Below are positions 43,403-53,918 of a DNA stretch of 64,000 nt, piece after piece. The stretch is from Teratosphaeria epicoccoides. Lineage: Eukaryota; Ascomycota; Dothideomycetes; Mycosphaerellales; Teratosphaeriaceae. Where the stretch lies: positions 1-64,000 of the forward strand of contig JADDMT010000034.1 of NCBI GenBank assembly GCA_021401465.1, read 5' to 3'. The notes under the pieces were generated by a model. It searched no databases, was not told where the DNA came from, and was given only the letters and a program-made list of their open reading frames with translations. Made by a program: the position numbers and the translations under genes. Position 1 is the first letter of the stretch, and each line of letters opens with the position of its first letter.

Positions 43403-46400
43403 ATGTGCTACTATCAATGTGTATATTACTCCGGTTGCAGACATCAAAAGACGACCCTCGTCCGATATTGTTCGAATGCGACACCATCGGGGACCCAGCC
43501 AAGCGCTCCTTCCTCCGATGCATCTGCTGGTGGCAACTCCTCCACCAAGCGCAAGGGTAAGTCGAAATTCGGCAAAAGGAAGGGCAAGCGGGGGCAGACA
43601 GATAGCGGCGATATTGGCAATGACAGCAGGCGCGGTGGAAGTCGGCACTTACCTTCCAGCGAACAGACTCGGTCACATCGTGCTGAGTCCCTCCCTCCAA
43701 CATCCACACCTTCAGCTGTACGCATCAACAACGACATCTCCACCATCACTGAAGAGGAGCCATTGGAGTACACGATAGCAGCATCACTTACCCAGCGCAT
43801 CTTGAAAAGTAATAGCAACAACACAGCACACAGCATGGACGCCATGCGCGGCCGCTTTGGCTTGACCAATTGGCTTTCTCCAAGCGCGAAGCCGTCGCAG
43901 GCATCGACTCAGGCGAGTGAACTCATCACTGAAAGGCATATTGGCTTCGCTGACCTTCCTGATCAGCAGATCAGCGAGATCTCGGCGTCGCAATTGGCCC
44001 GTCAACGTTGTCATGCCCGTCCGAGCAGCGACGAGAGCTGGAACTCCGTGCACAGGTATGGCAAGCACCGCGTTGATCCTGATCTGCCGCCTCTGACCAA
44101 CAGCAGCTCCGGGTCGATGAGAAGCTACGAAGCCGTTGACCACCAAGAGTATGGCACAGCGGACGACATGGCTGGCGGGTCGCGGCAAGTGAACGCGAAC
44201 GTACCGCAGAACGACTCGTACGATCTAATCGAGCAAGACCTCGACTCAATGAAGGGCTACATTACCTTGCTGCGAACGAAGGCGGATCAAGCAAAACCCA
44301 CCCAAGCTCAGAAAGAGCTGTCACTTGAAACCGAAGTCGAGATGACGGATTCGCCGCCGACTGACATCGCGGTAGGCACGCCTCCATATGAGGCGGCCGT
44401 CAACGAATCAAGCCGGCGCGAGTCGCCTGCCGCCATTCTGAATAGGCAGCACGAACGGCAACAGCTCCAGGAGCGTCTGGCCAGACACGCTGGCTCTCTT
44501 GCTGGATCGAAATCCCAGCCGCAACCGCCGCCCGATCCAGCAGACTTTCCCAGCTTGTCGACTGGAGAGTCGAAGCTCTCGCGATTCCAAAGCAACCCGC
44601 GTCGGACATCGTACGCATCAGCTGCGACATTGGCAGCCAAGGACGCGGAAGCCAAGCCGACTCCAAGCGGTCACACAACTAAAGCGACGACAACACCGCG
44701 CTTCGCGCAGCCGACGCAGGCCGCAGTCATGCGCCAGACTCTGCGCAAAGACTCAGGCAAGACAGAGTCGCCGCCCTCTCCAGGCAAAAGTGCCCGTGTG
44801 ACCGAGTCCAAGCGCAAGTCGCTGCCGGAAGTGTGGACCACTTCCAGCTCAGGTGGCAGGGCACAAAGAGCCGCCCCAGCTACTTCTACAACCTCACACG
44901 GACTGGATTGTAGCTGGGATGTGGTTGAAGCTCCACAGACTCTACGCAAGAAGGGCAGCTTCATGTCGCCCACCAAGGCCACTGTTCAACGGACCATTGC
45001 CACGCTTGGCAAAGAAAATCAAGAACGGGTCTCCCCTCGCGTCAAGAATGCCGTGCAGAGCATGTCACAGGCGGATGGTGAAAGTCTGTCAAAAATACCA
45101 GTTCGAGTCCCTGGAGACCTTGGCAGCAGCACTAAGCCAGTGACAGCTCAGCTGCCTGCTTGTCCCGATGATGACGGTCGGACCAGGCAGGTGGCGACCG
45201 CGACTCCTTTCGCTAGTGTCGCCAGGACAACCGTAAAACCGCGCAGACAGTCCGCCGAGATGCTCAGACCTATCATCAAACGCTTACAGAACCAAGGATT
45301 GTTCGACGGCAGGATCGCCACAACGCTCGCAGGGCCTGTCCCGAGGACAATAGTGTCAGGCATTCCTGCAATCTCTCAGCATCCCCCGGACGCCAAGAGC
45401 TCAACATTGCCACAAAAGTTAGCAGCGCTTGATGATATCGCTCGTAAGACACGGCAAGGTGTCGGAAACCGCAAGGTCGTGGTGCCTCCAAACATGAAAG
45501 CCAGAACGTCTAGCGCCGGGAGCACTGCTACTCTTTCCAGCCAGGCTACTGCGACGGCACCATTGGCAGTTCCACCCCAGGGTGTATCAACCGAGCAGGC
45601 CAGGGTGTCCACACTACGAGCTGATGTGCCGGAGTTCAAACCAATCTGGACGCCGCAAACGTACGCTCAGCAGCTTAGTCTGTACTCGTGGCAGGGACTT
45701 CTGGATGAGCCGTCATCTGAGAGAGCCAAAGGCATGCCTAGTCGAGTTCTTGAAAGTATCGAGACGCTGCGTGCTTTTAAGGAACAGGGCACACGCAGTC
45801 GCGGAGACTCTACTGGCACATCGTTGATTGACGGTCAGCCCTTATCAAAGCGTCAAGAGCAGCGCTGGTGGGGCCAGATCATGTCACGGTCGCCTGCTCT
45901 ACATGGAGCGCAACCTGCGCAGCAAGCATGTATGAATGTCACACCAAATGGCCCTGGGATCTCGCCGTATGGATATGGCATTGGAGCGCAGGCTAGCTGT
46001 GCTCGAACTCCAGTGCCGATACCACGAGAAGTCTTTTCCACGGCAAAACATGGTCCCGGTGTCGCCGACGACCGAGCCACTGGCCTAACGGCTAAGATAT
46101 CGCCTGGATCCTCGGACGACACTGGGCCACTGCCGAGATTGCCGGTCTTGCCGAGACAGATTCTGCCGAACGCAGATTTTGCGGACATGAATCAACCTTT
46201 TGCGTGGCAAATCGATCCGGCCTTGAACCTGCAGCCACGTCAAGACCGGCTCTGCTCGAAGGTAGGCATGGCGGGCACTTATGGTTGGTCTGGCGGTGAC
46301 GGGAAAGAGATTCGGTTCACTGGTTACGGCCCTCATGCAGAGCTCGATCCTAACCAGTCAGTTCATATGCAATTCTTTGCACCGAATGCCGGCAATCAGA

Positions 46401-46612
46401 TACCATTTCGTGGAGGCGCGCAACCGGCGCGCAGGGCTGATGCAAGCGGCTCATTGCCCACTGCGAGAGTTTGGCCCAGGTCGATGAAGCAGTGGGCTGA
46501 GCTTGCTGGCGCGCAAAAGGTGCCTTGCAATAAGGCTGAGGTGTTGCAGTCTGCTGAGATGATTCCGATGGCCAATCCTGAGGCTGCTCTCTGCAATGAC
46601 TGTAGACCATAG
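43403..46612 (+). CDS. Large disordered protein with a PAM2 motif, 1069 aa
   Basis: A single exon. I chose the ATG at 43403 (MCYYQCVYYSGCRHQKTTLV) because a short Cys-rich opening of the form MCYY..VYY.C is common at the true start of fungal disordered proteins. Most of the chain is Ser/Pro/Thr/Lys-rich and unfolded. Residues 736-747 (STLRADVPEFKP, 45608-45643) match the PAM2 consensus SxLNxxAxEFxP that binds the MLLE domain of poly(A)-binding protein, and are followed by a more ordered block (YAQQLSLYSWQGLL, WWGQIMSR). This suggests a role with mRNA or translation. It is inferred from the short motif; I do not recognise the family. Confidence 0.82.
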   Translation: MCYYQCVYYSGCRHQKTTLVRYCSNATPSGTQPSAPSSDASAGGNSSTKRKGKSKFGKRKGKRGQTDSGDIGNDSRRGGSRHLPSSEQTRSHRAESLPPTSTPSAVRINNDISTITEEEPLEYTIAASLTQRILKSNSNNTAHSMDAMRGRFGLTNWLSPSAKPSQASTQASELITERHIGFADLPDQQISEISASQLARQRCHARPSSDESWNSVHRYGKHRVDPDLPPLTNSSSGSMRSYEAVDHQEYGTADDMAGGSRQVNANVPQNDSYDLIEQDLDSMKGYITLLRTKADQAKPTQAQKELSLETEVEMTDSPPTDIAVGTPPYEAAVNESSRRESPAAILNRQHERQQLQERLARHAGSLAGSKSQPQPPPDPADFPSLSTGESKLSRFQSNPRRTSYASAATLAAKDAEAKPTPSGHTTKATTTPRFAQPTQAAVMRQTLRKDSGKTESPPSPGKSARVTESKRKSLPEVWTTSSSGGRAQRAAPATSTTSHGLDCSWDVVEAPQTLRKKGSFMSPTKATVQRTIATLGKENQERVSPRVKNAVQSMSQADGESLSKIPVRVPGDLGSSTKPVTAQLPACPDDDGRTRQVATATPFASVARTTVKPRRQSAEMLRPIIKRLQNQGLFDGRIATTLAGPVPRTIVSGIPAISQHPPDAKSSTLPQKLAALDDIARKTRQGVGNRKVVVPPNMKARTSSAGSTATLSSQATATAPLAVPPQGVSTEQARVSTLRADVPEFKPIWTPQTYAQQLSLYSWQGLLDEPSSERAKGMPSRVLESIETLRAFKEQGTRSRGDSTGTSLIDGQPLSKRQEQRWWGQIMSRSPALHGAQPAQQACMNVTPNGPGISPYGYGIGAQASCARTPVPIPREVFSTAKHGPGVADDRATGLTAKISPGSSDDTGPLPRLPVLPRQILPNADFADMNQPFAWQIDPALNLQPRQDRLCSKVGMAGTYGWSGGDGKEIRFTGYGPHAELDPNQSVHMQFFAPNAGNQIPFRGGAQPARRADASGSLPTARVWPRSMKQWAELAGAQKVPCNKAEVLQSAEMIPMANPEAALCNDCRP

Positions 46613-47331
46613 GTCATGGGTTGGCCGTTGGATGCTGATGTCGATGGCGCAGGTGTTGTCTGTCTGGGTGGTAGGAGCGGCTGTAGACTTCGGGATGATG
46701 GGAGCTCATTTTCGCGATTGTGATTTCAAAGGCTTGCGATGCCGCAGCGCTGGACAGAGCCGTTGCCAGGCCACATAGAAGCCCGCAGAGCGCAATGCAT
46801 GATGGTGTTGACTTCATGTTTCATACAGGTAGCTGTGGCACTCGAAGTCCGGGACTCCGCAATGGCTGCTTTGGGGCCGGGCTCGGCATCGGGCTTAGCT
46901 GTGTCTGGAAGATCATCGTCTCACTACGAAACATGTTGGTTCATGCAATCGATCTTTGGGTACCAATGATAATAAAGCGGCTGCAGAAATCAGGGAGGAG
47001 AGTGAAGATGACCTGAGGATCCGGACTGTGTATTTCTTTCTACTTGAAACTTGTTTCACTGATCAGTAGAACTTCGCCTATACGCATCCCGAATGCACTC
47101 CCTTCTTCAGCACTTGTCATCACCCTTTGATCATCTCGCCTCGATCCTTTTTCCATGCGGGAGATCTAAGGATGCGATGGAGTTTCCTCTCAATGTCGGG
47201 GACACCTCGATGTGATGTGTTGTAATCTTACGGAAGGGAGATGGGTCTATGAACACGTGGGTATATTTATACGACAGGTAAGGTCGTCTTTGATGTAGCA
47301 CCTTTCTCTTTGTATCATTATTGAGCCAAGC
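46613..47331. promoter_or_regulatory. Upstream region of exo-polygalacturonase with TATA-like element
   Basis: No gene seen. TATATTTATA at about 47262-47271 lies some 60-70 bp before the polygalacturonase start, a good TATA position. The rest of the region shows no repeat. Confidence 0.5.
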
Positions 47332-48812
47332 ATGATGTATCTCAAGCTTTCGGCAGCGGTTATGCTGCTTGACGCTCTAGGTGTCAGCGCAACATGGACG
47401 GCGTACCAGGAGCATCTCGCCAATTGTAAAGCAGGGTCACGAGACTACAAACGTCCGACGATTACCTTTTCGCCGAAGCAGCCATACGAGAAAATTCCGG
47501 TGCCTCCTCCGAGGGATAAGACGTGCATGGTCAAAAGCCACAACGACTTCAAGACGGACGACTCGGAATACATCCTGGATGCGATCAAGAGCTGTAACAA
47601 TGGCGGGCACGTTGTTTTTCCCCAGGACCAGACTTATGTGATTGGGAAGGCCCTTGATCTGACGGACCTGAACCATATTGATCTGGGTGAGACGATCACT
47701 ATTACAGGCTGAAGATGGTCACGATATTGACGGTCCGCAGAAATCCGTGGCTACATTCAATTCACCAACGACACGGATTACTGGCAGAAAAACGGCTTCT
47801 ACCACACCTTCCAGAACGCTACCAGCTTCTTCCAGATTGGCGGCCACGACGTGAATATATACGGCCACGGCATGTTCGACGGCAATGGCCAGAAATGGTA
47901 CGACCTCTACGCCAAAGATGAATACATCCGGCGTCCCATCCTGTTCGGCGTCATCGGCTTGGATGTGGGATACATTTCGGACCTCTACCTGCGCTACTCG
48001 CCCCAGTGGTACAATTTCCTGGCCAACAGCAAGAATGTCGTATATGATAATATCGACATCAGTGGCACCTCGCAGTCAGACAACGAGGCGAAGAACACGG
48101 ATGGCTGGGACACGTATAAGAGCTCGAATGTCGTGATTCAGAACAGCGTCATCAACAACGGTGATGACTGCGTGGCTTTCAAGCCGAATTGCATGCAGCA
48201 TCTGGTGCAGAACTTGGAATGCAATGGCAGTCATGGCATCAGCGTCGGCTCGCTAGGGCAGTACCCCGATGAGACGGACATTGTCGAGAACATTTTCGTA
48301 AGCCCACACCTCCCACACCATCTTCCATAGCGCGCTCTAACGAGATACAAAAGGTGAAAAACATCACCATGTCCAACGCCTCCAACGGCGCCCGCATCAA
48401 AGTCTGGGCTGGCTCCGCCGGCGCCGTCTCCGGCGACCTTCAAGGCGGCGGCGGCACCGGCCGCGTCAACGACATCACCTACGAGGACATGACCGTCTCG
48501 GACGTCGACTACGCGATCCAAATCACGCAGTGCTACGGACAGAAGAACCTAACCGCCTGCAATGCCCACCCTTCTTCGCTGAAGATTTCCAATATCTTCA
48601 TGAACAATATCAAGGGGAAAACGACTAAGCACTATGCGCCGATTAGTGGGTATGTGGTGTGCAGTTCGAAGTCGACGTGTAGTAACATCAAGTTTGATGG
48701 GATCGATGTGAAGTCGTCGGACGGGACGGAAAACATGTTCACGTGTCAGAATGTGGATGAGAGTCTGTTGCATGGGATTGACTGTACTACTAAAAACAAG
48801 GGTTTCGCCTGA
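47332..48812 (+). CDS. Glycoside hydrolase family 28, exo-polygalacturonase, secreted, 456 aa
   Basis: Exons are 47332-47686, 47741-48297 and 48354-48812. The introns are 54 and 56 nt (the second with a CTAAC branch), and phases agree throughout. A signal peptide occupies about the first 20 residues ([17 protein letters not shown]). GH28 sites are all present: [17 protein letters not shown] with the catalytic Asp pair, [12 protein letters not shown] with the His, and ARIKVW for substrate binding. [10 protein letters not shown] is typical of the exo-acting group. The enzyme removes galacturonic acid from pectin ends outside the cell and suggests a plant-associated or saprophytic life. The 3' end is only 73 bp from that of Rtc1. 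Confidence 0.94.
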
Positions 48813-48885
48813 GGTTTCTCCTCTGTCTTATGATAGGTATGGAAACCTGCTACGGGAGCTTTGACAGTGTGTATTTCTGATAGCC

Positions 48886-51800
48886 TTAAGCGACACAGAC
48901 ACAGCCGCAGCCCGTTGGGCAGCCTTGCCCTTTGTCAATCTCGAACCACTCGCGCATACAGCTAGCGTGACCGCCATGATGGCATTTCAAGCACAACGTG
49001 ATGATGTTGCCACTACCGTTGAGACCCTGCAGGCTCCAGCAAAAGCTACATGGGCCATTGCGCATCTCGAATCGCATCCTGTTATTTGTCGTGTACTCCT
49101 CATAGACGGCTGGGTATGCTGGGTAGGCGAGCCCACGCAAGTGCGCTGCCTCTTGCATGAGTCCTAGAGCGACAAGCTGTTCGTGGTACGTGGCTAGCAC
49201 TGCTTCGATTTGGAGAGGCTGCAGGCCTGCCAGCATGGGGTGACGCATGTGTGTGTCGAAAATGTCTCGTATGAGCTTCTCCGTGAAGCCCAGACTGATA
49301 TATGCGTCGCCATAGTTGAGAATTGTCGCTTCCTGCTCTTGAGCCGATTGCGAGTGTGTCGTTGGCAAGAGCGGCGCGATGAGTGTGAGGAGTGTGGAGG
49401 CGGTTTGAGCATCTGACTTCTCGGTGTAGAAGGCCACGAGTTTCTGCAGAAGTTCACACAAAGTGAACGGCTTGCCCTCTTCCAAATCCATGCTTGGATC
49501 ATCGGGAAGCGACACAAGCTCCTCGCTGGTGGCACGAGGGGCCAAAGGGGGCGGGCTCGCAGCGGAGCCATTCGGTCGCTTGTCCCGCAGTCTTGCGCCG
49601 TGGCCATTAGTGACGTCAAGTTCGTCGTAGGTAACCAATTTCGTCTTACTCATGTCGAAATACCCTCCTTGAGACTCTTGCAGATGCCCCTCATCTCCTG
49701 TTGCCAGAGCCTTACGAGCTATGCTTGTGGCCTCGATTGCAGCGGGCGAGACTCTGATGATCCGACTAGGACGTTCCGATACCAGCTCTGACGGCTTCTC
49801 GTCCACGAAAGAGGCTGGCACAGATGAGCCCCTTGAGTCTGTCGATGCGGCAAGAAATGTGAAGCTCTCATCGCTGTCGTGCTTCACCAACTTGGGAGGG
49901 TCATTCACATATTTGGGATGACTAGATTCCAATTTCATAGGCCGCTCTGCCGAGACGCTCCATTTGCGGACCATTTCGTTCTTGTTAGTGCTAATATCCG
50001 CGCTCAGCTTGTCGAGATCACACAGGTTGACAGCAGTCAATTTGCGCTCCGGTATAGGGCGTGGCATTGAAGCCTGTCCGTGCAACGACGGTGGCAGTGT
50101 AAGCTGATCATCGGTATCCGGATCCGGAAGCTTTAAGGCTTCATGACGAGCTGAGCCCTTACCATTCGTAAGAGCAGGCAGCGCAAGTGGAGTAGTCGCG
50201 TTGGACGTGCTCTCGTGTAGCGACCGATGCTGGGTCGTTGAAATTGGCTTCGGAGATGCTGGCGTGTGAGCTGGCGACTTTTTATGACTTGCAAGCATCT
50301 TCATGGCATATTCGCTGAACGGAGGACTTCCTGCATCAAGGTCCGAAAACCGGGTGCCTTTCTCAAGCAGCCCGTTCTGGTACCGCATGCGCGTTTTGAG
50401 ATGGAGCAATGCCCAAAACGATAAGAGCTTCCAGCTCTGTGACAGCTGATACAGACCAACCCTGTAAGCCTGACACGCATTGTTCGTGATATCGGCCTCA
50501 ACTGTGCTCAACAGAGCTTCGTCGATGACAGACCTCAATTGGATCTTTATCGTGTATTGACTCGCGAGCTGCTTGAAGGTATCAACTTCCGTATGATACG
50601 GTGTCTTGCCCTCTATGGCAATTTGGCTAGGGACCGACGCGCGACTGTTCTTCATGATTCGGTCGAAGTGTGCGATGGGCCTGACCGGAGCAGCAGCGTC
50701 CCATGTTGCACTGACGCTCCCATTCCTCACGTCACTGACAGCTCTGCTCGATCGCCCACCAGACTGAACTGTGAGGAAAGAGTGATCGAGTGAATCATCG
50801 GCCCAGCTACGACTCAGGAAGCTAGTATCTGGACTGATACTGAGACTTTGGAGCGGCACAGACGTCGTAGTCTGCTTTAATGACTGATGTGACTTTGAAT
50901 CTCGCCGCAGCATTCGTCTCTGAGCAATGAAATTAATGTCGCCTTTGACAGATGTTGTGATGCTTTGCAAATTCCTCTTGTTGATGACTTTTGGTGCATG
51001 TTGAATGTCGGCTTGCAAGAAGATGCCCTCGCGACCGACGGTCCACAATAAGTCCTGAGAATGCCACAACAGATCTGTGGGCCCAGTGGGATATGGACAC
51101 ATCTCACGGAACGGGAGAGACGGTCGGCGGAAGTCCCAGATGTGTATCACAGGATGCTCTCGATCGTAGGCGGTCAGGAGCTGCGTACATTGTCCGGCGC
51201 CTTTGCCATGCGGGCTCGACGACTCGCACGGAGGTCGCCACCGAGCGTTCATAATCGGGAACGGCGTTCTGATCTCAAAAGCTACTTTCTGGCGGCCGGT
51301 CGACGACATGTTCCAGACCTTCACAGTCTTATCCGTGCTACCGCTTGTGACGTGCCGGCCATCTGGATGCCAGTCTACAGTATTGCATGGCGAAACATGA
51401 GCCGCGATCTTAACTTTGGCAGACCTCGTCATGCGAAAATCCCAGCACTGGATGAAACCACCATCGGTACCGAATGCGAAGTCAACCAGGTCGGTGGGAG
51501 ACCATTTGACATCTCTCACGCCGTCGCTCTGGCCAGAGTATTTGTCTCTGCTCTGAAGCGATTTTGCTTGGTGCCGGGCATCGCGTATGTCCCACAGCCG
51601 CACTGTGCCGTCTTGGCTGCCAGAGAGAAGCAAATTGCCGGAATGCGGATTGAAGGTCACTCTGTGAACCTGACGTTGATGTTCGTGCAACTGTACACCA
51701 GGATCCATAGCTCGACCAAGGTTGTACAAAATGATCTTGCCGCTCTCTGTTGCGGCCGCCACAAAATCGCCACTATCTCTCTTTGCCCAAGCAACGTCGG

Positions 51801-52221
51801 CGATATCGACGGAGTAGATCTGCCGGGGTTGACCAGAAGCTTGCCTGGGGTTACTGAGGAGCTGGGCGCGAATATTGAGATCCTCAGTGCACGCTCCATT
51901 CTCGAGCTTGATGGTCTTGAAGATCTGCTTGCCGCCAAGGACAGCATGAGTCCCGCTGTCGTTGATAGAAATCGTCTTGATTTCCAGACCAGTCTTGTGA
52001 CTCGCGGTGGCGTTCTGCGTGGCGCCAAGGCTGGCATAACGCCCACCTGCTACACTGCGTGCATGGTCATCCTGCTCAGGACTTGGTGGTCGCGACTGGT
52101 AGCCGAAGACTCTGTACGCCGCATCTCTTGCGCGTTGAAGCGGTCGAGGCACAGGCAGCGGCGGCGCATTGGGTATTGAGGTTTGAGACGGGGCCGTGGT
52201 CTCCCTGCGCTCATGGCTCAT
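48886..52221 (-). CDS. Rtc1/Sea2 (WDR24), SEACAT subunit, 1111 aa
   Basis: A single exon of 1,111 codons. WD40 repeats fill about residues 130-420: VHRVTFNPHSGNLLLSGSQD, GTVRLWDIRD, DVKWSPTD, HPDGRHVTSGSTDKTVKVWN. A long disordered middle follows, then a helical region and a C-terminal zinc/RING-like domain (CSFCWSL, CLKCHHGGHASCMREWF, GCPTGCGCVC). This order is that of Rtc1/WDR24 in the SEA/GATOR2 complex on the vacuole, which relays amino-acid state to TORC1. Length fits the fungal family. It shares a 506-bp upstream region with the divergent MDR gene. Confidence 0.93.
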   Translation of the reverse strand: MSHERRETTAPSQTSIPNAPPLPVPRPLQRARDAAYRVFGYQSRPPSPEQDDHARSVAGGRYASLGATQNATASHKTGLEIKTISINDSGTHAVLGGKQIFKTIKLENGACTEDLNIRAQLLSNPRQASGQPRQIYSVDIADVAWAKRDSGDFVAAATESGKIILYNLGRAMDPGVQLHEHQRQVHRVTFNPHSGNLLLSGSQDGTVRLWDIRDARHQAKSLQSRDKYSGQSDGVRDVKWSPTDLVDFAFGTDGGFIQCWDFRMTRSAKVKIAAHVSPCNTVDWHPDGRHVTSGSTDKTVKVWNMSSTGRQKVAFEIRTPFPIMNARWRPPCESSSPHGKGAGQCTQLLTAYDREHPVIHIWDFRRPSLPFREMCPYPTGPTDLLWHSQDLLWTVGREGIFLQADIQHAPKVINKRNLQSITTSVKGDINFIAQRRMLRRDSKSHQSLKQTTTSVPLQSLSISPDTSFLSRSWADDSLDHSFLTVQSGGRSSRAVSDVRNGSVSATWDAAAPVRPIAHFDRIMKNSRASVPSQIAIEGKTPYHTEVDTFKQLASQYTIKIQLRSVIDEALLSTVEADITNNACQAYRVGLYQLSQSWKLLSFWALLHLKTRMRYQNGLLEKGTRFSDLDAGSPPFSEYAMKMLASHKKSPAHTPASPKPISTTQHRSLHESTSNATTPLALPALTNGKGSARHEALKLPDPDTDDQLTLPPSLHGQASMPRPIPERKLTAVNLCDLDKLSADISTNKNEMVRKWSVSAERPMKLESSHPKYVNDPPKLVKHDSDESFTFLAASTDSRGSSVPASFVDEKPSELVSERPSRIIRVSPAAIEATSIARKALATGDEGHLQESQGGYFDMSKTKLVTYDELDVTNGHGARLRDKRPNGSAASPPPLAPRATSEELVSLPDDPSMDLEEGKPFTLCELLQKLVAFYTEKSDAQTASTLLTLIAPLLPTTHSQSAQEQEATILNYGDAYISLGFTEKLIRDIFDTHMRHPMLAGLQPLQIEAVLATYHEQLVALGLMQEAAHLRGLAYPAYPAVYEEYTTNNRMRFEMRNGPCSFCWSLQGLNGSGNIITLCLKCHHGGHASCMREWFEIDKGQGCPTGCGCVCVA

Positions 52222-52727
52222 GGTGGAGCTGGTGACCTTGTTCCCCTCATGTCGGCCAGTCTGACATATGTCGACATGCTAGCCGTGCCGCCGTCTCATC
52301 TGAACGCTCGAGTGTGACGAGATCAAGTAAGTCTATTCAAGTATTTGTAGAACAGTCCATAAAGAATGGAGACAGAAATGTAGCAGTTAGTCGACGGAGC
52401 CACCCGCTAGCGCCCAACACGAAAATGACGCGTCTCATCGCACTTGCCTCTTTCTACACCGCACAATAATGTTGTGTCAGACAGATGACAGCGGCTGTCC
52501 AGAAATTGAAAATGTGAGCATTTACATTTACAGCCTGCAGGAGGCCATCCATTAGCTCCCCGATTAAGTAAAGAAATATGCATCGCTAGATATACTAATC
52601 CCGAGGTAATCTTTTAGAATGACGTATCACGACAGAAGACGAGACAGCTTCATAGCCAGTGCAGGCGGACCGTACTCCATCCGCAGATGCCAGCATACCG
52701 TTTCCATCATAAGTTCATCTTGAGTCA
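52222..52727. promoter_or_regulatory. Divergent promoter region, Rtc1 / MDR reductase
   Basis: 506 bases between two divergent starts. No clear element; it includes AT-rich stretches around 52,580-52,620. Confidence 0.5.
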
Positions 52728-53918
52728 ATGCTTTCAAATTCTCGAGCGACAGCAACAAGACGTCTCTCATCGCTCACAGGACAGCTACGATCAGCCCGCA
52801 CAATGGCTACAGGCACCATGAAGGAAGCGAGAGTCAACAAAGGCACCACCGTCGAAGTTGTCGACTCGCCTATTCCCTCGCCAGGACCGAACCAAGTATT
52901 GACGAAAGTGATGTACTCTGGTTGTAATCCTAAAGACTGGTATTGCCCTTTGTTGAACCTCCATCTGCCCAAGAGGATTGATTCTGACATGAGAATATAC
53001 AGGAAACGAGCCGAGACGTTCCCCGACAAGCACCCATTCAATCAAGGCGACGACATCTCCGGCGTCGTCCACGCCGTCGGCTCCAACGTCTCTGAATTCA
53101 AGCCTGGCGACCGCGTGATTGCATTCCACGAGATGATGTCTCCAGGCGGCTCCTGGGCTGAATATGCAGTCAGCTGGGCGCACTCGACCACTTACCTACC
53201 GAGGAACATCTCGTTCGAAGAAGGTGCAGCCGTGCCATTGGCATCCCTCACCGCTGCAGTGGGCTTGTACGCCAGACTAGGCCTTCCCCAACCCTGGCTG
53301 CCTGTCAAAGACGACGTGCGTATACCACTAGTCGTATATGGTGCCAGTAGCGCAGTCGGCAGCTACGCGGTCCAACTGGCAAAGAGAAGCGGCATTCACC
53401 CCATCATTTGTGTAGCAGGTAGGGCCCAAGACCACGTGAAGCGCCTCATAAGCCCTGAGAAAGGCGACGCGATCGTCGATTACCGTAATGGCGACGAAGC
53501 TGTCGTGCAAGGTATGCGAGATGCGCTGAAGGGAGCGAAACTAGAATTTGCCTACGATGCCGTCTCGGAAAAGAACAGCTACGTCAACATTGGTCAAGTC
53601 CTCGACCCAAAAACTGGTCGTATCACGAATGTGCTCCCAGGAAAGAAGTACGAGGGCATACCAGAGGGAATCACGAAGACGTTGACGAGCGTAGGTTCAG
53701 TGCATGGGGTCCCGGATGATCTGAAGGAGTTGGGATATGTGTACTTCAGGTATATAAGTAAGGGATTGCAAGAGGGTTGGTTCAAGCCGCAGCCGCCGGA
53801 GATTATTCCGGGTGGCTTGACGGGGATAGAGAAGGGACTGAATAAGTTGAAGGATGGGAGTGTGAGTGCGGTGAAGTATGTGTATAAGATTGCCGACACG
53901 CCTGGGGTAAAGCAGTAG
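52728..53918 (+). CDS. Zinc-independent MDR reductase (quinone/enoyl reductase type), 396 aa
   Basis: A single exon. The GroES-like domain (VEVVDSPIPSPGPNQVLTKV, GDDISGVVHAVGSNVSEFKPGDRV) and the NAD(P)H fold (VVYGASSAVGSYAVQLAKRSG) identify a medium-chain dehydrogenase/reductase. The zinc-binding Cys/His set is absent, as in quinone oxidoreductases and the trans-enoyl reductases of fungal metabolism. Residues 1-25 are Arg/Ser-rich without acids (SRATATRRLSSLTGQLRSAR) and look like a mitochondrial presequence. A second ATG (52803, M26) would give a cytosolic form. The substrate is unknown. Confidence 0.9.
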   Translation: MLSNSRATATRRLSSLTGQLRSARTMATGTMKEARVNKGTTVEVVDSPIPSPGPNQVLTKVMYSGCNPKDWYCPLLNLHLPKRIDSDMRIYRKRAETFPDKHPFNQGDDISGVVHAVGSNVSEFKPGDRVIAFHEMMSPGGSWAEYAVSWAHSTTYLPRNISFEEGAAVPLASLTAAVGLYARLGLPQPWLPVKDDVRIPLVVYGASSAVGSYAVQLAKRSGIHPIICVAGRAQDHVKRLISPEKGDAIVDYRNGDEAVVQGMRDALKGAKLEFAYDAVSEKNSYVNIGQVLDPKTGRITNVLPGKKYEGIPEGITKTLTSVGSVHGVPDDLKELGYVYFRYISKGLQEGWFKPQPPEIIPGGLTGIEKGLNKLKDGSVSAVKYVYKIADTPGVKQ

